Positions 7,941-17,104 of a DNA stretch of 19,034 nt are shown here, piece by piece; the first letter of the stretch is position 1; every line of letters starts with the position of its first letter. The position numbers were made by a program, and so were the translations under genes. Origin of the DNA: Micrococcaceae bacterium UBA4005. Lineage in GTDB: Bacteria; Actinomycetota; Actinomycetes; Actinomycetales; Micrococcaceae. A model generated the notes under the pieces. It saw only the letters and a program-made list of their open reading frames with translations. It was not told the origin of the DNA and searched no databases. The stretch covers positions 14,906 through 33,939 of the forward strand of contig DGBL01000229.1 in assembly GCA_002384315.1 (NCBI GenBank), read 5' to 3'.

Positions 7941-7970
7941 ACCCTAGTGGGGATACCACGCGCACGTCAG
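7941..7970 (-). promoter_or_regulatory. Candidate promoter of the acetyltransferase-DUF5998-phosphodiesterase-tdk operon
   Basis: On the minus strand, CTGACG (complement of 7965-7970) is followed by an 18-bp spacer and TAGGGT (complement of 7941-7946). This fits a TANNNT -10 element with a four-of-six match to the -35 consensus. The -10 ends 6 nt before the ATG, which would place the transcript start at or within the start codon, giving a leaderless mRNA. The same bases (AGGGTGA) could instead act as a ribosome-binding site for a transcript starting further upstream. Confidence 0.35.
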
Positions 7971-8071
7971 GTAACCGCCGCGCCTGCGCCCTCCCCCACC
8001 AGTTGCACGCCCGCGGCGCGGACCCCATGCGGGGACTGGCCGCCCGACCCGAACAAGGACCAACCACCATC

Positions 8072-10564
8072 ATGGCAAGGCGCCAGAACGCAACACCACC
8101 TCCTGATTTCGTCGAGAACATCATCGATATTGACGTTGAGTCGGAGATGGAGGACTCCTTCCTCGAATACGCCTACTCGGTGATCTATTCGCGCGCTCTG
8201 CCCGATGCGCGCGATGGACTGAAACCGGTGCAACGGCGCATTCTCTACATGATGACGGATATGGGCCTCCGCCCCGACCGCGGCCATGTGAAGTCCGCGC
8301 GCGTGGTCGGCGAAGTGATGGGCAAGCTCCACCCGCACGGCGACACGGCCATTTATGATGCGATGGTCCGCATGGCCCAGGACTTTTCACTGCGGCTACC
8401 GCTCATCGATGGCCACGGAAACTTCGGGTCCCTGGACGACGGACCTGCTGCGCCGCGCTATACGGAGGCTCGGCTGGCCGCGCCCGCGCTGAGCATGACC
8501 GACCACCTCGATGAAGATGTGGTCGATTTCGTTCCAAACTACGACAATCAGCTGATGCAGCCGGAAGTGCTGCCTGCGGCCTTTCCGAACCTGCTGGTCA
8601 ACGGAGCCAGCGGTATCGCCGTCGGCATGGCCACCAATATGGCACCGCACAACCTCGGGGAGGTGATCGCCGGCGCACGGCACCTCATTGCCCACCCGGA
8701 GGCGAATCTCGAGGACCTCATGCGTTTCATCCCGGGACCGGATCTGCCCAGCGGCGGGAAAATCATCGGCCTGGCCGGTATCCGCGACGCCTACACCACG
8801 GGACGCGGCTCATTCAAGACCAGGGCGAAAGTCTCCGTGGAGCAGCTCTCCGCCCGCCGGACCGGTCTGGTCGTGACCGAACTCCCCTACACCGTGGGCC
8901 CTGAAAAAGTGATCGAGAAAATCAAGGACGCCGTCACGTCCAAGAAACTCCAGGGCATCTCAGACATCGTGGACCTCACGGACCGCACCCACGGGCTTCG
9001 GCTCGTCATCGAGCTCAAGAATGGGTTCAACCCCAATGCGGTACTCGCCCAGCTGTACCGCTACACGCCTATGGAGGATTCCTTCGGCATTAACAACGTG
9101 GCGCTGGTCGAGGGCCAGCCGCGCACGCTCGGACTGCTTGAGTTACTCCAGGTGTACATTGCGCACCGTCTACTGGTCGTCCGGCGGCGCACCGCCTACC
9201 GCCTAGGCAGGAAAAAAGACCGCCTGCACCTGGTCGAGGGACTGCTGGTAGCGATCGTGGACATCGACGAGGTAATCCAGATTATTCGCTCCTCAGATGA
9301 GACTGCCGCGGCCCGTGAGCGGCTCATGGCGATCTATGATCTGTCCGAAATCCAGGCGAACCACATCCTGGAGCTGCGGTTAAGGCAGCTGACGAAGTAT
9401 TCCAGGATCGAGCTGGAAAAGGAGCTAGAATCGCTGCGGCGTGAGATCTCCGAGCTGGAAAGGATCCTCGGTTCGGAAGAACTGCTGCGCGGGGTTGTGT
9501 CCGACGAACTCGCGGCCATCTCCGCCGAATTTGCGACCGAGCGGCGTACCGTGCTGCTCGAGTCCGAAGCGGCGGCCCCGCTGAAGGGCTCGGTGCTGCC
9601 TCGCTCCACCGAAGCGCCCGCGACGGGCGCGTTGGCCCTGGAAATTGCCGACGATCCCTGCTGGGTCATCCTCAGTACCTCCGGCCAGCTCGCGCGCACC
9701 TCAGACCGGACGCCCATCAGCGGTGGCCAGCGCGTGAAACATGACACCTTCCGCTCCATCGTCGCCAGCTCCGCGCGCGGCGAGGTGGGCGCGCTGACGT
9801 CGAGCGGGCGGATGATCCGCCTGCAGGTCATGGACATGCCCGCGCTGCCTCCTACTGCGGGGGTCCCGAATCTTGCCGGGGGTGTTCCGGTGAAGGAGTT
9901 CCTCACCCTTGAACGCGGCGAACGCCTCGTCGGCCTGTGTCCGCTCAATGTGGTGATTGCGCTGGGCACGGCGCAAGGAATCGTCAAACGAGTCGTGCCG
10001 GAGTACCCGTTGAACCGGGATGACTGGGAAGTTATCGCCCTGAAACCAAAGGACGAGGTGATCGGCGTCGCACCGGCGTCCGACACTGACCAGGTCGTGT
10101 TCATCACCCGGAGCGCACAGTTGCTGCGGTTCTCCGCCGCAGTGGTCCGCCCGCAAGGCCGCACGGCCGGAGGCATGGCTGGCGTCAAGGTTGGTCCGGC
10201 GGACAGCGTCCTGTACTTCGGAGTAGTTCGGGCGGAGGATACCGACGCTGTGGTGGTCACAGTCTCCACTGCTGTCGATGCCCTTCCGGGGATGTCTGCC
10301 GGATCGGTGAAAGTGACCGAATTCTCGGAATACCCCGCCAAGGGTCGCGCAACGTCCGGGGTCCGGGCGCATCGCTTCCTGCGCGGCGAAGACGCCCTGA
10401 CTCTGGCATGGGCCGGGCACGGCCCGGCCCGGGCCTCCTCGGCTAATGGGGTTGCCCGGGCGCTGCCTACAGAACACGGCCGGCGGGACGGGTCGGGGAT
10501 CGCGCTACCGCAGGCGATCGACGCCGTTGGTCCGGGCCCGGAGACTCCCGCCGCTACAGCGTGA
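8072..10564 (+). CDS. parC: DNA topoisomerase IV subunit A
   Basis: This 830-aa type IIA topoisomerase A subunit cleaves and rejoins DNA for decatenation of daughter chromosomes, together with ParE. The breakage-reunion domain spans about residues 20-500. The catalytic tyrosine is Tyr130, preceded by Arg129 ([10 protein letters not shown]). The quinolone-resistance region reads [13 protein letters not shown], with Thr92 and Asp96 at the positions of GyrA Ser83 and Asp87. The C-terminal part (about 510-800) is a beta-pinwheel DNA-wrapping domain. It lacks a recognisable GyrA box (QRRGGKG type), which favours ParC over GyrA; parE at the right edge supports this. The ATG at 8072 follows AAGGA by about 12 nt and gives the natural N-terminus; the in-frame upstream extension to 8003 looks non-coding. 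The last codons overlap the decayed acetyltransferase gene on the other strand. Confidence 0.92.
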   Translation: MARRQNATPPPDFVENIIDIDVESEMEDSFLEYAYSVIYSRALPDARDGLKPVQRRILYMMTDMGLRPDRGHVKSARVVGEVMGKLHPHGDTAIYDAMVRMAQDFSLRLPLIDGHGNFGSLDDGPAAPRYTEARLAAPALSMTDHLDEDVVDFVPNYDNQLMQPEVLPAAFPNLLVNGASGIAVGMATNMAPHNLGEVIAGARHLIAHPEANLEDLMRFIPGPDLPSGGKIIGLAGIRDAYTTGRGSFKTRAKVSVEQLSARRTGLVVTELPYTVGPEKVIEKIKDAVTSKKLQGISDIVDLTDRTHGLRLVIELKNGFNPNAVLAQLYRYTPMEDSFGINNVALVEGQPRTLGLLELLQVYIAHRLLVVRRRTAYRLGRKKDRLHLVEGLLVAIVDIDEVIQIIRSSDETAAARERLMAIYDLSEIQANHILELRLRQLTKYSRIELEKELESLRREISELERILGSEELLRGVVSDELAAISAEFATERRTVLLESEAAAPLKGSVLPRSTEAPATGALALEIADDPCWVILSTSGQLARTSDRTPISGGQRVKHDTFRSIVASSARGEVGALTSSGRMIRLQVMDMPALPPTAGVPNLAGGVPVKEFLTLERGERLVGLCPLNVVIALGTAQGIVKRVVPEYPLNRDDWEVIALKPKDEVIGVAPASDTDQVVFITRSAQLLRFSAAVVRPQGRTAGGMAGVKVGPADSVLYFGVVRAEDTDAVVVTVSTAVDALPGMSAGSVKVTEFSEYPAKGRATSGVRAHRFLRGEDALTLAWAGHGPARASSANGVARALPTEHGRRDGSGIALPQAIDAVGPGPETPAATA

Positions 10565-10761
10565 GGTCGAAAGCGAACGTCCTGCGGACAGACCGGTAGC
10601 CCAGTCGCTCGTAGATCCCAAGGGCGCCCCGTGGGATTGGCGGTGTCGACCGCCAAGCTCGCTGGAGGATTCCTCCCCCAGTGGTCCCCGAAGGCTTCAT
10701 TGTGCGCGCGGCGCATCGCTTCAGCGCGCTCGGCGGCACGATCAAGGCTCACCAGTCGAAG
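10554..10761 (-). pseudogene. Decayed GNAT acetyltransferase (5' truncation, internal deletion, frameshift)
   Basis: The minus strand here encodes two pieces of a GNAT acetyltransferase in different frames. The first (about 10758-10632) reads SLDRAAERAEAMRRAHNEAF then GDHWG, a typical mid-protein segment, and jumps within a few residues to ASLAVDTANPTG, which normally lies roughly 85-100 residues later, after the acetyl-CoA loop. The second (about 10631-10554) reads GALGIYERLGYRSVRRTFAF and ends at TAG. Joining them restores the usual VDTANPTGALGIYERLGY motif. One extra G in the GGGG run near 10624-10630 accounts for the frameshift. No N-terminal domain is seen upstream. The open frame that continues antisense to parC after the frameshift is an artefact. 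The 10555-10564 end overlaps parC. Confidence 0.75.
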
Positions 10762-10796
10762 GCCGCCAGAGGAGCGCCGCGGGCAGCACCTGCAGC

Positions 10797-13700
10797 TCAG
10801 GCGTACTCATGCTCCCAGCGTAACTCCGGGCTTACGCCGAGCACCACCACGTCATCGCAGTCGTCGGCTTCGCGCGCATTGTGGGTGATCAGCAGCACTG
10901 CTTTCCCTTGCAGCGCCGTGCGGAGGTCCGCAAGCAGTGCCCGGGCGCCTTCGGAGTCCAAATGGGCCGTGGGCTCGTCCAGCAGTAACACATCGGCATC
11001 GGTGAGCAGAGCCCGGGCAACGGCGAGGCGCTGCCGCTGCCCGCCCGAGAGCCGGGAGCCTCCCGCACCGACGGGCGCGTCCAGACCGTCGTCGAGCGAG
11101 CGCACCATCGCTGCCAGCCCAACAGTATCGAGCACGGCGAACAGTTCGGCATCGGAGGCGCGCCGCTCTTGGGGGCGCGCGAGCTGCAGGTTCGCCCTGA
11201 TGGTCGAGGCGAACAGGTGGCTCTCCTGCGGGCACCAGGCGATCCGCCGCACTGCAGGTCTCCCTGCGCCGTCAACGCCTGCAGGCAGGGTGTCCCGTTC
11301 GGATCCGTTGACCAGGTACCGGCCAGCCATCAGGGGCAAAAAGCCCAGCGTCGCGCCGAGCAGAGTGGATTTCCCGCTTCCGGACGGTCCTGTCAGTGCC
11401 GTCCAGCGCCGTCGCGAGATCGCCAGCGAAACCCCGGTCACGACAGGATGGCCTGGAGCGTAACCGACGCTGACCCGATCCAGCTCCAACCGGGTAACAG
11501 GCGCCGCCGCTGCGTCGGCCGTTCCTGCCGCCCCTAGCGTTCCTCCAGTTCCCGGAGCGAGATCCAATCCAGCAAGGCGATCAGGCGCGAGCGCAGGGGC
11601 AACCCTGCCCGCCACCGCACCCAGCGCACCCCAGTGCTGAATGGCAGCGGATCCCGCTGCGAAGGGTTCGATCAGGGCCAACTGCATGAGCGCGAGGACG
11701 GCAGCGACTTCCGCCGGGATCGAACCAGCGGTTGTGAGCACGCCAAGGCTCGCCGTCGTGCAGGAAAGAACGATTATTGCATTGGCGCTACCTGCAGCCC
11801 AGGCGATGCGACGCAGCCCGCTGGCCGCACGCCGATCCAGCTCCCGCCCGCGGCGCAGCGCCTGTTTCTGGAGGCCGTTGGCCTGCAGATCGGCCGCAGC
11901 GCCCAGCAGCCGGACCGTGCTGGACAAAGCAACAGCTTTCATCTCCACGGCGGCCGCACCCGCCGAACGCTGGAGCAGCACCGCCGCCCACGGCGCGGCG
12001 ATCAGACTCCCCAGCACACCCACCAACTGCCAGCCCAGCGCGCCGGGGTGCAGCAGGAAAGTCACGAGCACTGCGGCGCCGCCGGTCAGCACAGCGGTAA
12101 CGGGCGGAAAAACTGCGCGCGCCGAGATATCGCGTAGCTCCTCGACATCCCCGACGAGCTTCTCGATACCGCCCGAGCCCCGCGCCAGGGTGCGCCAGGA
12201 CTCCGCTTTGTGGAGCAGTCCGCGCCAGAGACTGATCCGCACCGCGTCTGCCCGGGCGAAGACCGCTGCGTGCAACCAGAGCCGCTCGGCGTAGCGGAGT
12301 ACCGACCGGCCGATGCCGAAAAAACGTACCCCGACTATCGCGGTGAGCAGATACAGGATGGGCGGTTGCGTTGAGGCGCGCACGATCAACCACCCCGATA
12401 GGGCTGTCAGCGCAACAGCAAAAAGTGCCGCCCCGAGGCCCAGCAGCGCTGCCGCGACGAATCGTCGATTCCACGGCTGCACGAGCCGCAGAACCACGAT
12501 GAGCGACCGCGCACCGACGGCAATCCGCCGGGGCAGACTCTCCGTACGGGCCCTCCCGCCCGTGAGCGAACGTGTTTCCACCGAATCAGCATAGGGATCC
12601 AGCCAACTGCACCCGGCTGGTGCCGCAACCTGTGCCGGCGCGGCGCCGTCGCGCGCGGCTGGCCCGGGCACGGCGTCGTCGCGCACGGCTGGCCCGGGCA
12701 CGAGGTGATGCGGCGTGTCTGCCGCGGGGTGCGTATTACTCCCGAGCCATACCGTGCGGTCCGCCAGCGCGGCCGTATCGTCGTCGTGGGCGATCAGCAG
12801 GACCTGCAGTCCGGCGCGCCGGCGACCCAGCGCCGCCCGGATGGCCGTTGAAGCGGCGGCGTCGACGTGGGCTGTCGGCTCATCCAGCAGCAGGGTCCGT
12901 ACGCCCGGTACGCACGTGGCCCGCACCAGTGCCCGGGCGACGGCGACGCGCCGCAGTTCCCCTGGGCTGAGCGTTCCGCTGCTCCGGTGCAGCAGGGCCT
13001 CGCCGTCAACCACGCGCAGCGCTTCGGCAAGGGCGGGGTGGCCGGGAGTCAATCCAGCATAGAGCGCGAGTTCGTCTTCAACGGTGTCCATCAGCAGTAC
13101 CGGGTGCTGGGGAACCCACGCAACGGTTTCAGCGCCCCTCCCCGTGATGGTGCCCCGCACGGTGAGCCCGGCGGGAATAACCCCGGAAGCCAGCAGATTC
13201 ATCAATGTCGATTTTCCGCTGCCGCTTGGTCCGCGCAGGGCGGTGATGGATCCCGGCTCGAGGGTGAATCCGATACCACTGAAGAGCGGAGCGCTGGTGG
13301 CGGCGAAGCGGGCACTCAGACCCTGCACCACCAGCGTCTGCGGAGTATCGGAGGCCGTCTGGCCCGGACGGGACTGAACGCGCGTCGGGCGGGGGGCGTC
13401 CACGCGGGCTCGGACCCGCGCGCCGACTTCCTTACCGTCCTCGCTGGCATGATGCGCCGCGCCGACCTCCCGTAGCGGCCCGTAGCATTCGGGAGCCAGG
13501 ATCAGGGCAACGAGGGCTGTCTCCAGGCCGAGGTCACCGTGGATGAGCCGGACACCGGCAAACACAGCGACGACCGCGACGGAGAGGGTGCTGATGAGTT
13601 CGAGGGCAAGCGAGGAGAGGAAGGCGACCCGCAAGGTGGCCATGGTCTTGCCCGTGTGGGCGTCCGCAAGCTCGCGCAGCGCCTGGGTTTGTTCCGCTGC

Positions 13701-14366
13701 GCGGCCGAGGCCCACCAGTACCGGCAGTCCTTTGGCCAGTTCAAGCAGGTGGTCGGACAGGCGCGCCAAAGAGGTCACAGCAGCCTGGGTTTTCTCCTGG
13801 GTATGAAGGCCGATCAGGATCATAAACAGCGGCACAAGCGGGATGGTAAGCACGATCACCACCGCGCTGATCCAGTCCGCCGCGAGGATTCTGGCGCCGA
13901 TCAGCAGCGGCACGACTGCGCAGGTAACCAGCGCCGGGAGGTATTGGGTGTAATAGGAGTCGAGGCCGTCCAGCCCACGGGTGAGCAGGACTCCGAGCGA
14001 ACCGGTCCCGCGCGAGGATCCGGTGGCGTGTCCACCGTCCTCGACGAACCGGCCGAGGGCCGTCTGCCGGAGCCGTTCCTTTACTCCGACGGCCAACCGG
14101 TGCGCCGTCGCTTCCTGCCCCCAGGCGGCGCCGGTGCGCAGCAATATTCCGGCCACTCCCCCCACCAAAGTTCCCGGGACATCGAGCTCTCCCTGCGCCA
14201 GAGACGCAATCCCACCAGCCACGGCCTCGGCGAGCAGCACCAGCCCCGCAGCTTTCATCGCAGCGAGCACCCCCAGCAGATACACCGCCCGCCGGGATCC
14301 CGCCGCCCCAGCGGGCCCGCTCTCGAGCAGGCGGGAAAGCCCGCGCGGCACAGCGGTAGCACTCAC
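10797..14366 (-). CDS. cydDC: Fused CydD-CydC ABC transporter for cytochrome bd assembly
   Basis: This 1189-aa protein joins the two halves of the heterodimeric ABC exporter that moves thiols (glutathione or cysteine in E. coli) and is required to assemble cytochrome bd. The CydD half has a transmembrane domain (about 25-300) and an ATPase domain with Walker A GPSGSGKST (379-387), Q-loop Q420, signature LSPGE (466-470), Walker B TLLLDEP (491-497) and switch His527. After a linker (about 545-615) the CydC half has its transmembrane domain (about 620-915) and an ATPase with Walker A at 993-1001, canonical LSGGQ (1106-1110), VLLLDEP (1126-1132) and H1162. Fusion is known in other actinobacteria such as Streptomyces. 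The GTG start overlaps the cydB stop by 4 bp (GTGA), implying coupling. It ends the cyd operon. Confidence 0.93.
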   Translation of the reverse strand: MSATAVPRGLSRLLESGPAGAAGSRRAVYLLGVLAAMKAAGLVLLAEAVAGGIASLAQGELDVPGTLVGGVAGILLRTGAAWGQEATAHRLAVGVKERLRQTALGRFVEDGGHATGSSRGTGSLGVLLTRGLDGLDSYYTQYLPALVTCAVVPLLIGARILAADWISAVVIVLTIPLVPLFMILIGLHTQEKTQAAVTSLARLSDHLLELAKGLPVLVGLGRAAEQTQALRELADAHTGKTMATLRVAFLSSLALELISTLSVAVVAVFAGVRLIHGDLGLETALVALILAPECYGPLREVGAAHHASEDGKEVGARVRARVDAPRPTRVQSRPGQTASDTPQTLVVQGLSARFAATSAPLFSGIGFTLEPGSITALRGPSGSGKSTLMNLLASGVIPAGLTVRGTITGRGAETVAWVPQHPVLLMDTVEDELALYAGLTPGHPALAEALRVVDGEALLHRSSGTLSPGELRRVAVARALVRATCVPGVRTLLLDEPTAHVDAAASTAIRAALGRRRAGLQVLLIAHDDDTAALADRTVWLGSNTHPAADTPHHLVPGPAVRDDAVPGPAARDGAAPAQVAAPAGCSWLDPYADSVETRSLTGGRARTESLPRRIAVGARSLIVVLRLVQPWNRRFVAAALLGLGAALFAVALTALSGWLIVRASTQPPILYLLTAIVGVRFFGIGRSVLRYAERLWLHAAVFARADAVRISLWRGLLHKAESWRTLARGSGGIEKLVGDVEELRDISARAVFPPVTAVLTGGAAVLVTFLLHPGALGWQLVGVLGSLIAAPWAAVLLQRSAGAAAVEMKAVALSSTVRLLGAAADLQANGLQKQALRRGRELDRRAASGLRRIAWAAGSANAIIVLSCTTASLGVLTTAGSIPAEVAAVLALMQLALIEPFAAGSAAIQHWGALGAVAGRVAPALAPDRLAGLDLAPGTGGTLGAAGTADAAAAPVTRLELDRVSVGYAPGHPVVTGVSLAISRRRWTALTGPSGSGKSTLLGATLGFLPLMAGRYLVNGSERDTLPAGVDGAGRPAVRRIAWCPQESHLFASTIRANLQLARPQERRASDAELFAVLDTVGLAAMVRSLDDGLDAPVGAGGSRLSGGQRQRLAVARALLTDADVLLLDEPTAHLDSEGARALLADLRTALQGKAVLLITHNAREADDCDDVVVLGVSPELRWEHEYA
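12642..12701. repeat. Two tandem 30-bp repeats within cydDC
   Basis: Two 30-bp units (12642-12671 and 12672-12701) differ at only two positions. They encode two copies of a 10-residue linker peptide (VPGPAVRDDA and VPGPAARDGA, residues 556-575) between the CydD and CydC halves. The length is a multiple of three, so copy-number change would keep the reading frame. Confidence 0.85.
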
Positions 14367-15397
14367 AACGGCACGACGCTGTGGGCGGCTGGAATGTTCC
14401 GCTCAGACACACGGCGACGGAAAACCCAGTAGGTCCATCCCTGATAGGCCAGCACGAGCGGCACCCCGAGAGCGGCGACAGCACTCATCAGCGACAGCGT
14501 GTAGGCCGAGGAGGACGCGTTCTGCACGGTGAGCCCGAACGCAGGATCGACTGTGGAGGGCAGCACGAAGGGGTAGGCTGCCGCAAAAATCGATGCCACG
14601 GCGAGCACCATGGACCCTCCGATTCCGATGAACGTCCAGCCTTCGCGAGTTGGGCCGTTGACGGTACGGTTCGCCTGCCGCGCCCCGACTGCTGCCGCGA
14701 CGGAAAGAGCCAGGACGGCGAGGCTCCAGCCGGTGCCACCAGCAAGGTGGACGGCGGCGGCCCACCCGAACAGCGGCAGCAGCGCCCACGGAAGCAGCTT
14801 CCGTACGGTGCGCGTGGCACGCGCGCGGATCTCGCCGTCGGTCTTCAACGCTAGGAACGCCGAGGCGTGGAGAAGGCAGAAGAGCACGACGGCGGCAGCT
14901 CCGAGCACCGCGTAGCCGCTGAACCACGCAAATGCTCCTCCCACCCGGTCGCCGTTGGCGTTCAACGGCAGTCCAGTAGTAGTCAGTGCGAGAGTCGAGC
15001 CGATACCGGCCGCCGCGGTGAAGGACCCCAAGGCGATCGCCCAGTCCCACCGGCTGCGCCAGCGGAGGCTATCGACTTTGCCCCGCCATTCAAAAGCCAC
15101 CGCACGGAAGATCAGTCCGATCAACAGCACCAGCATCGGCAGATACAGAGTGGACAGCAGGGAGGCATACCACAGGGGGAAAGCCGCGAACGTCGCTCCC
15201 AGCGCTGTAATCAGCCAGACCTCGTTACCATCCCAGACCGGACCGACCGTGTTCAGCAGCACCCTGCGCTGGGTATCGGTACGCGCCGAGAGCTTCATGA
15301 GCATGCCGACGCCAAGGTCGAATCCCTCCAGGAACAGGTAGCCGATCCACAGCACTGCTATAAGTACGAACCAGATGATCGGTAATGCCTCACTCAT
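14363..15397 (-). CDS. cydB: Cytochrome bd ubiquinol/menaquinol oxidase subunit II
   Basis: This 344-aa integral membrane protein is subunit II of the bd-type terminal oxidase, which reduces O2 to water with quinol electrons and is favoured under low oxygen or when the bc1-aa3 branch is blocked. Conserved CydB motifs are GFDLGVG (25-31) and GPVWDGNEVWL (52-62), followed by further hydrophobic segments up to a total of about eight or nine. The length is near the family norm of 330-380. The ATG at 15395-15397 has GGAG 6 nt upstream; the in-frame extension up to 15772 overlaps cydA and was discarded. It lies 59 bp after the cydA stop and overlaps cydDC by 4 bp, so cydA-cydB-cydDC is one operon. 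Confidence 0.95.
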   Translation of the reverse strand: MSEALPIIWFVLIAVLWIGYLFLEGFDLGVGMLMKLSARTDTQRRVLLNTVGPVWDGNEVWLITALGATFAAFPLWYASLLSTLYLPMLVLLIGLIFRAVAFEWRGKVDSLRWRSRWDWAIALGSFTAAAGIGSTLALTTTGLPLNANGDRVGGAFAWFSGYAVLGAAAVVLFCLLHASAFLALKTDGEIRARATRTVRKLLPWALLPLFGWAAAVHLAGGTGWSLAVLALSVAAAVGARQANRTVNGPTREGWTFIGIGGSMVLAVASIFAAAYPFVLPSTVDPAFGLTVQNASSSAYTLSLMSAVAALGVPLVLAYQGWTYWVFRRRVSERNIPAAHSVVPL

Positions 15398-15456
15398 GTC
15401 CTTCTCCTTCTCGTCGCGCTGGGCTCTGCCCTGGCCTGGGGTGGGCGCTGACGGTC

Positions 15457-17043
15457 CTAGTAAGCGAACGAAAGCACATCGCCGTCGTCCTTCCCCCGGG
15501 TGCCGTCGTCGGAGCGCGGCGGATCCTGCTGCGCAAGTTCCGGCATCGCAGCCGCCACGCCGCCGCGGACATAGGCGGTGAGCAGGCGGACTTCGATGAC
15601 CAGCAGCACCGCGTAGATCAGCGTCAGCACTACTAGCGAGACCACCAACTCCGCCGCGCTCACGCCCGGTGAGACTGCAGCCGCCGTGAACATGAAGACG
15701 CCGTCCACCCCTGAAGGGTCCGGGTTGGGAGCCACCACGAACGGTTGCCTCCCCATCTCGGTGAAGATCCACCCTGCCGAATTAGCGCCGAAGGGAGCCA
15801 GTATCCCGAAAACCGCCAGCCGCATTAGCCAGCGCGAGGGCGGCACCGTGCCGCGGCGCAGCACCCATAGGGCTACTGCGGCGGCGGCAGCGGCAATCAG
15901 ACCGAAGCCGATCATGATGCGAAAACCCCAGTAGGTCACTTCCATTACCGGAACGTAATCGACCGCCATGCCTGCGCGCTCCCCGTACATCGGGTCGTCC
16001 GGCAGGTTGGTCCCGTACTTTTCCTGGTAGCTGGGAAGCAACGTGTTGACTCCCTGGACAGGCGTTTCAAAGTCCCCGTTGGCCAGGAACGAAAGCAATC
16101 CGGGCACTTCCACCACCGCCACGATATCGTCACAGTTCTGGGATCCCAGGTTCCCCACGGAGAGCAGGGAAAATCCGGTTCCATCATGGCAGGCGGCTTC
16201 TGCGGCGGCCATTTTCATGGGCTGCTGTTCAAACATCAGCTTGCCCTGAATGTCGCCGGTGACTGCGGTCCCCGCGAAGGCAATCATCGCCACGACGGCT
16301 CCCATTCGGGCCGACCGGAGCCACACCCGGTGGTCGACGGCGTCGCGGGCGCGGCTACGGGAAGCGAGCGCACCGACCACGAGGTTTCCGCGTGCATCCA
16401 CGGTATCCAGGCCGTCAGCGCGCCGCTTCCAGAGGTGGTACCAGCCGATCCCGAGCAGAAAGGCCCCGGCAACGGCAAGCGCAGCAAAGATCGTGTGCGG
16501 AAAAGCCACGAGGGCGGTACTGTTCGTCAGCACTGCCCAGGCGTCGTTCATGACCGGGCGGCCGTCGACCAGTTCAACCCCGACAGGATGCTGCATCCAC
16601 GAATTCGCGACGAGGATGAAATACGCCGAGAGAACCGAGGCGAGCACCGCGGCCCACAGACAGGCAAGATGGATCCGGCCCGGCAAGCGCCCCCAGCCGA
16701 AAATCCACAGGCCCAGGAACGTCGACTCGACAAAGAAGGCAAGCAGCGCCTCCATCGCCAGCGGCGCTCCGAAGACGTCTCCCACGAATCGGCTGTATTC
16801 GCTCCAGGCCATCCCAAACTGGAATTCCTGCACCAGGCCTGTTGCCACGCCCATGATGAAGTTGATCAGGAACAGCTTGCCCCAGAACTTCGTCATGCGC
16901 AGGTAGTGCTCCTGCCCGGTGCGGTGCCATTGGGTTTGCATGATGGCCACCAATAGGCCCAGCCCGATGGTCAGCGGCACCATCAGAAAGTGATACACAG
17001 TGGTGATTCCGAACTGCCAACGGGCAATCTCCAACGCTTCCAT
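15457..17043 (-). CDS. cydA: Cytochrome bd ubiquinol/menaquinol oxidase subunit I
   Basis: This 528-aa protein is the haem-bearing subunit of the bd oxidase. The expected haem ligands are present: His18 (VYHFLMVP), His183 (FPHTIFAA) and Met377 in FRIM (374-377), by alignment with E. coli His19, His186 and Met393; Arg375 matches the conserved Arg391. The Q-loop residues appear as K277 and E282 (QPMKMAAAEA), and GRQPF is at 431-435. The loop is of the short form, as usual outside proteobacteria. About nine transmembrane segments are expected. The ATG at 17041-17043 has GAGAGG 4 nt upstream. It is the first gene of the cyd operon and is divergent from the BlaI-type repressor gene; three palindromes in the gap are likely operators. 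Confidence 0.96.
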   Translation of the reverse strand: MEALEIARWQFGITTVYHFLMVPLTIGLGLLVAIMQTQWHRTGQEHYLRMTKFWGKLFLINFIMGVATGLVQEFQFGMAWSEYSRFVGDVFGAPLAMEALLAFFVESTFLGLWIFGWGRLPGRIHLACLWAAVLASVLSAYFILVANSWMQHPVGVELVDGRPVMNDAWAVLTNSTALVAFPHTIFAALAVAGAFLLGIGWYHLWKRRADGLDTVDARGNLVVGALASRSRARDAVDHRVWLRSARMGAVVAMIAFAGTAVTGDIQGKLMFEQQPMKMAAAEAACHDGTGFSLLSVGNLGSQNCDDIVAVVEVPGLLSFLANGDFETPVQGVNTLLPSYQEKYGTNLPDDPMYGERAGMAVDYVPVMEVTYWGFRIMIGFGLIAAAAAAVALWVLRRGTVPPSRWLMRLAVFGILAPFGANSAGWIFTEMGRQPFVVAPNPDPSGVDGVFMFTAAAVSPGVSAAELVVSLVVLTLIYAVLLVIEVRLLTAYVRGGVAAAMPELAQQDPPRSDDGTRGKDDGDVLSFAY

Positions 17044-17081
17044 GGTGCCTCTCGGAGGGTGACGGGTAACAAAACAAACTT

Positions 17082-17098
17082 TTCTACGCTACGTAGAA
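17082..17098. promoter_or_regulatory. Operator O1, 17-bp perfect palindrome (cydA-proximal)
   Basis: TTCTACG-CTA-CGTAGAA. Perfect 7-bp half-sites flank a 3-bp centre. It lies 38 bp upstream of the cydA ATG and is the exact reverse complement of O2. The type of dyad is consistent with BlaI/MecI-family operators, which are built on TAC/GTA half-sites. Binding is inferred from the divergent BlaI-type gene. Confidence 0.7.
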
Positions 17099-17103
17099 CA
17101 TTA
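17098..17103 (-). promoter_or_regulatory. Possible -10 element of the cydA operon
   Basis: On the minus strand the bases between O1 and O2 read TAATGT, a TANNNT-type -10 hexamer. No good -35 match is visible at 16-18 bp; T-rich sequence near 17124-17128 is the nearest. If real, RNA polymerase would sit across O1 and O2, so repressor binding would block it directly. Confidence 0.25.
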
Positions 17104-17104
17104 C

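Noticed and set aside
6993..8183. A 396-codon open frame on the plus strand running into parC
   Set aside because: It is mostly antisense to the acetyltransferase GNAT and CoA-binding domains, then out of frame with parC; no family resemblance.
8072..10564. Identification of the A subunit as DNA gyrase GyrA
   Set aside because: No GyrA box is visible in the C-terminal domain, and the neighbouring B subunit has a ParE-like C-terminus.
9334..10631. A long minus-strand open frame opposite the parC 3' half
   Set aside because: Only its upstream ~40 codons (above 10631) are real acetyltransferase remnant; the rest is out of frame after the frameshift and antisense to parC, with Ser/Arg/Thr-rich composition.
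15398..15772. A 125-codon N-terminal extension of cydB
   Set aside because: It overlaps the cydA 3' end, has no homology to CydB, and the ATG at 15395-15397 has a good ribosome-binding site and family N-terminus.
16186..16956. A 256-codon plus-strand open frame opposite cydA
   Set aside because: It is antisense to the conserved haem-binding region of cydA and shows no domain.
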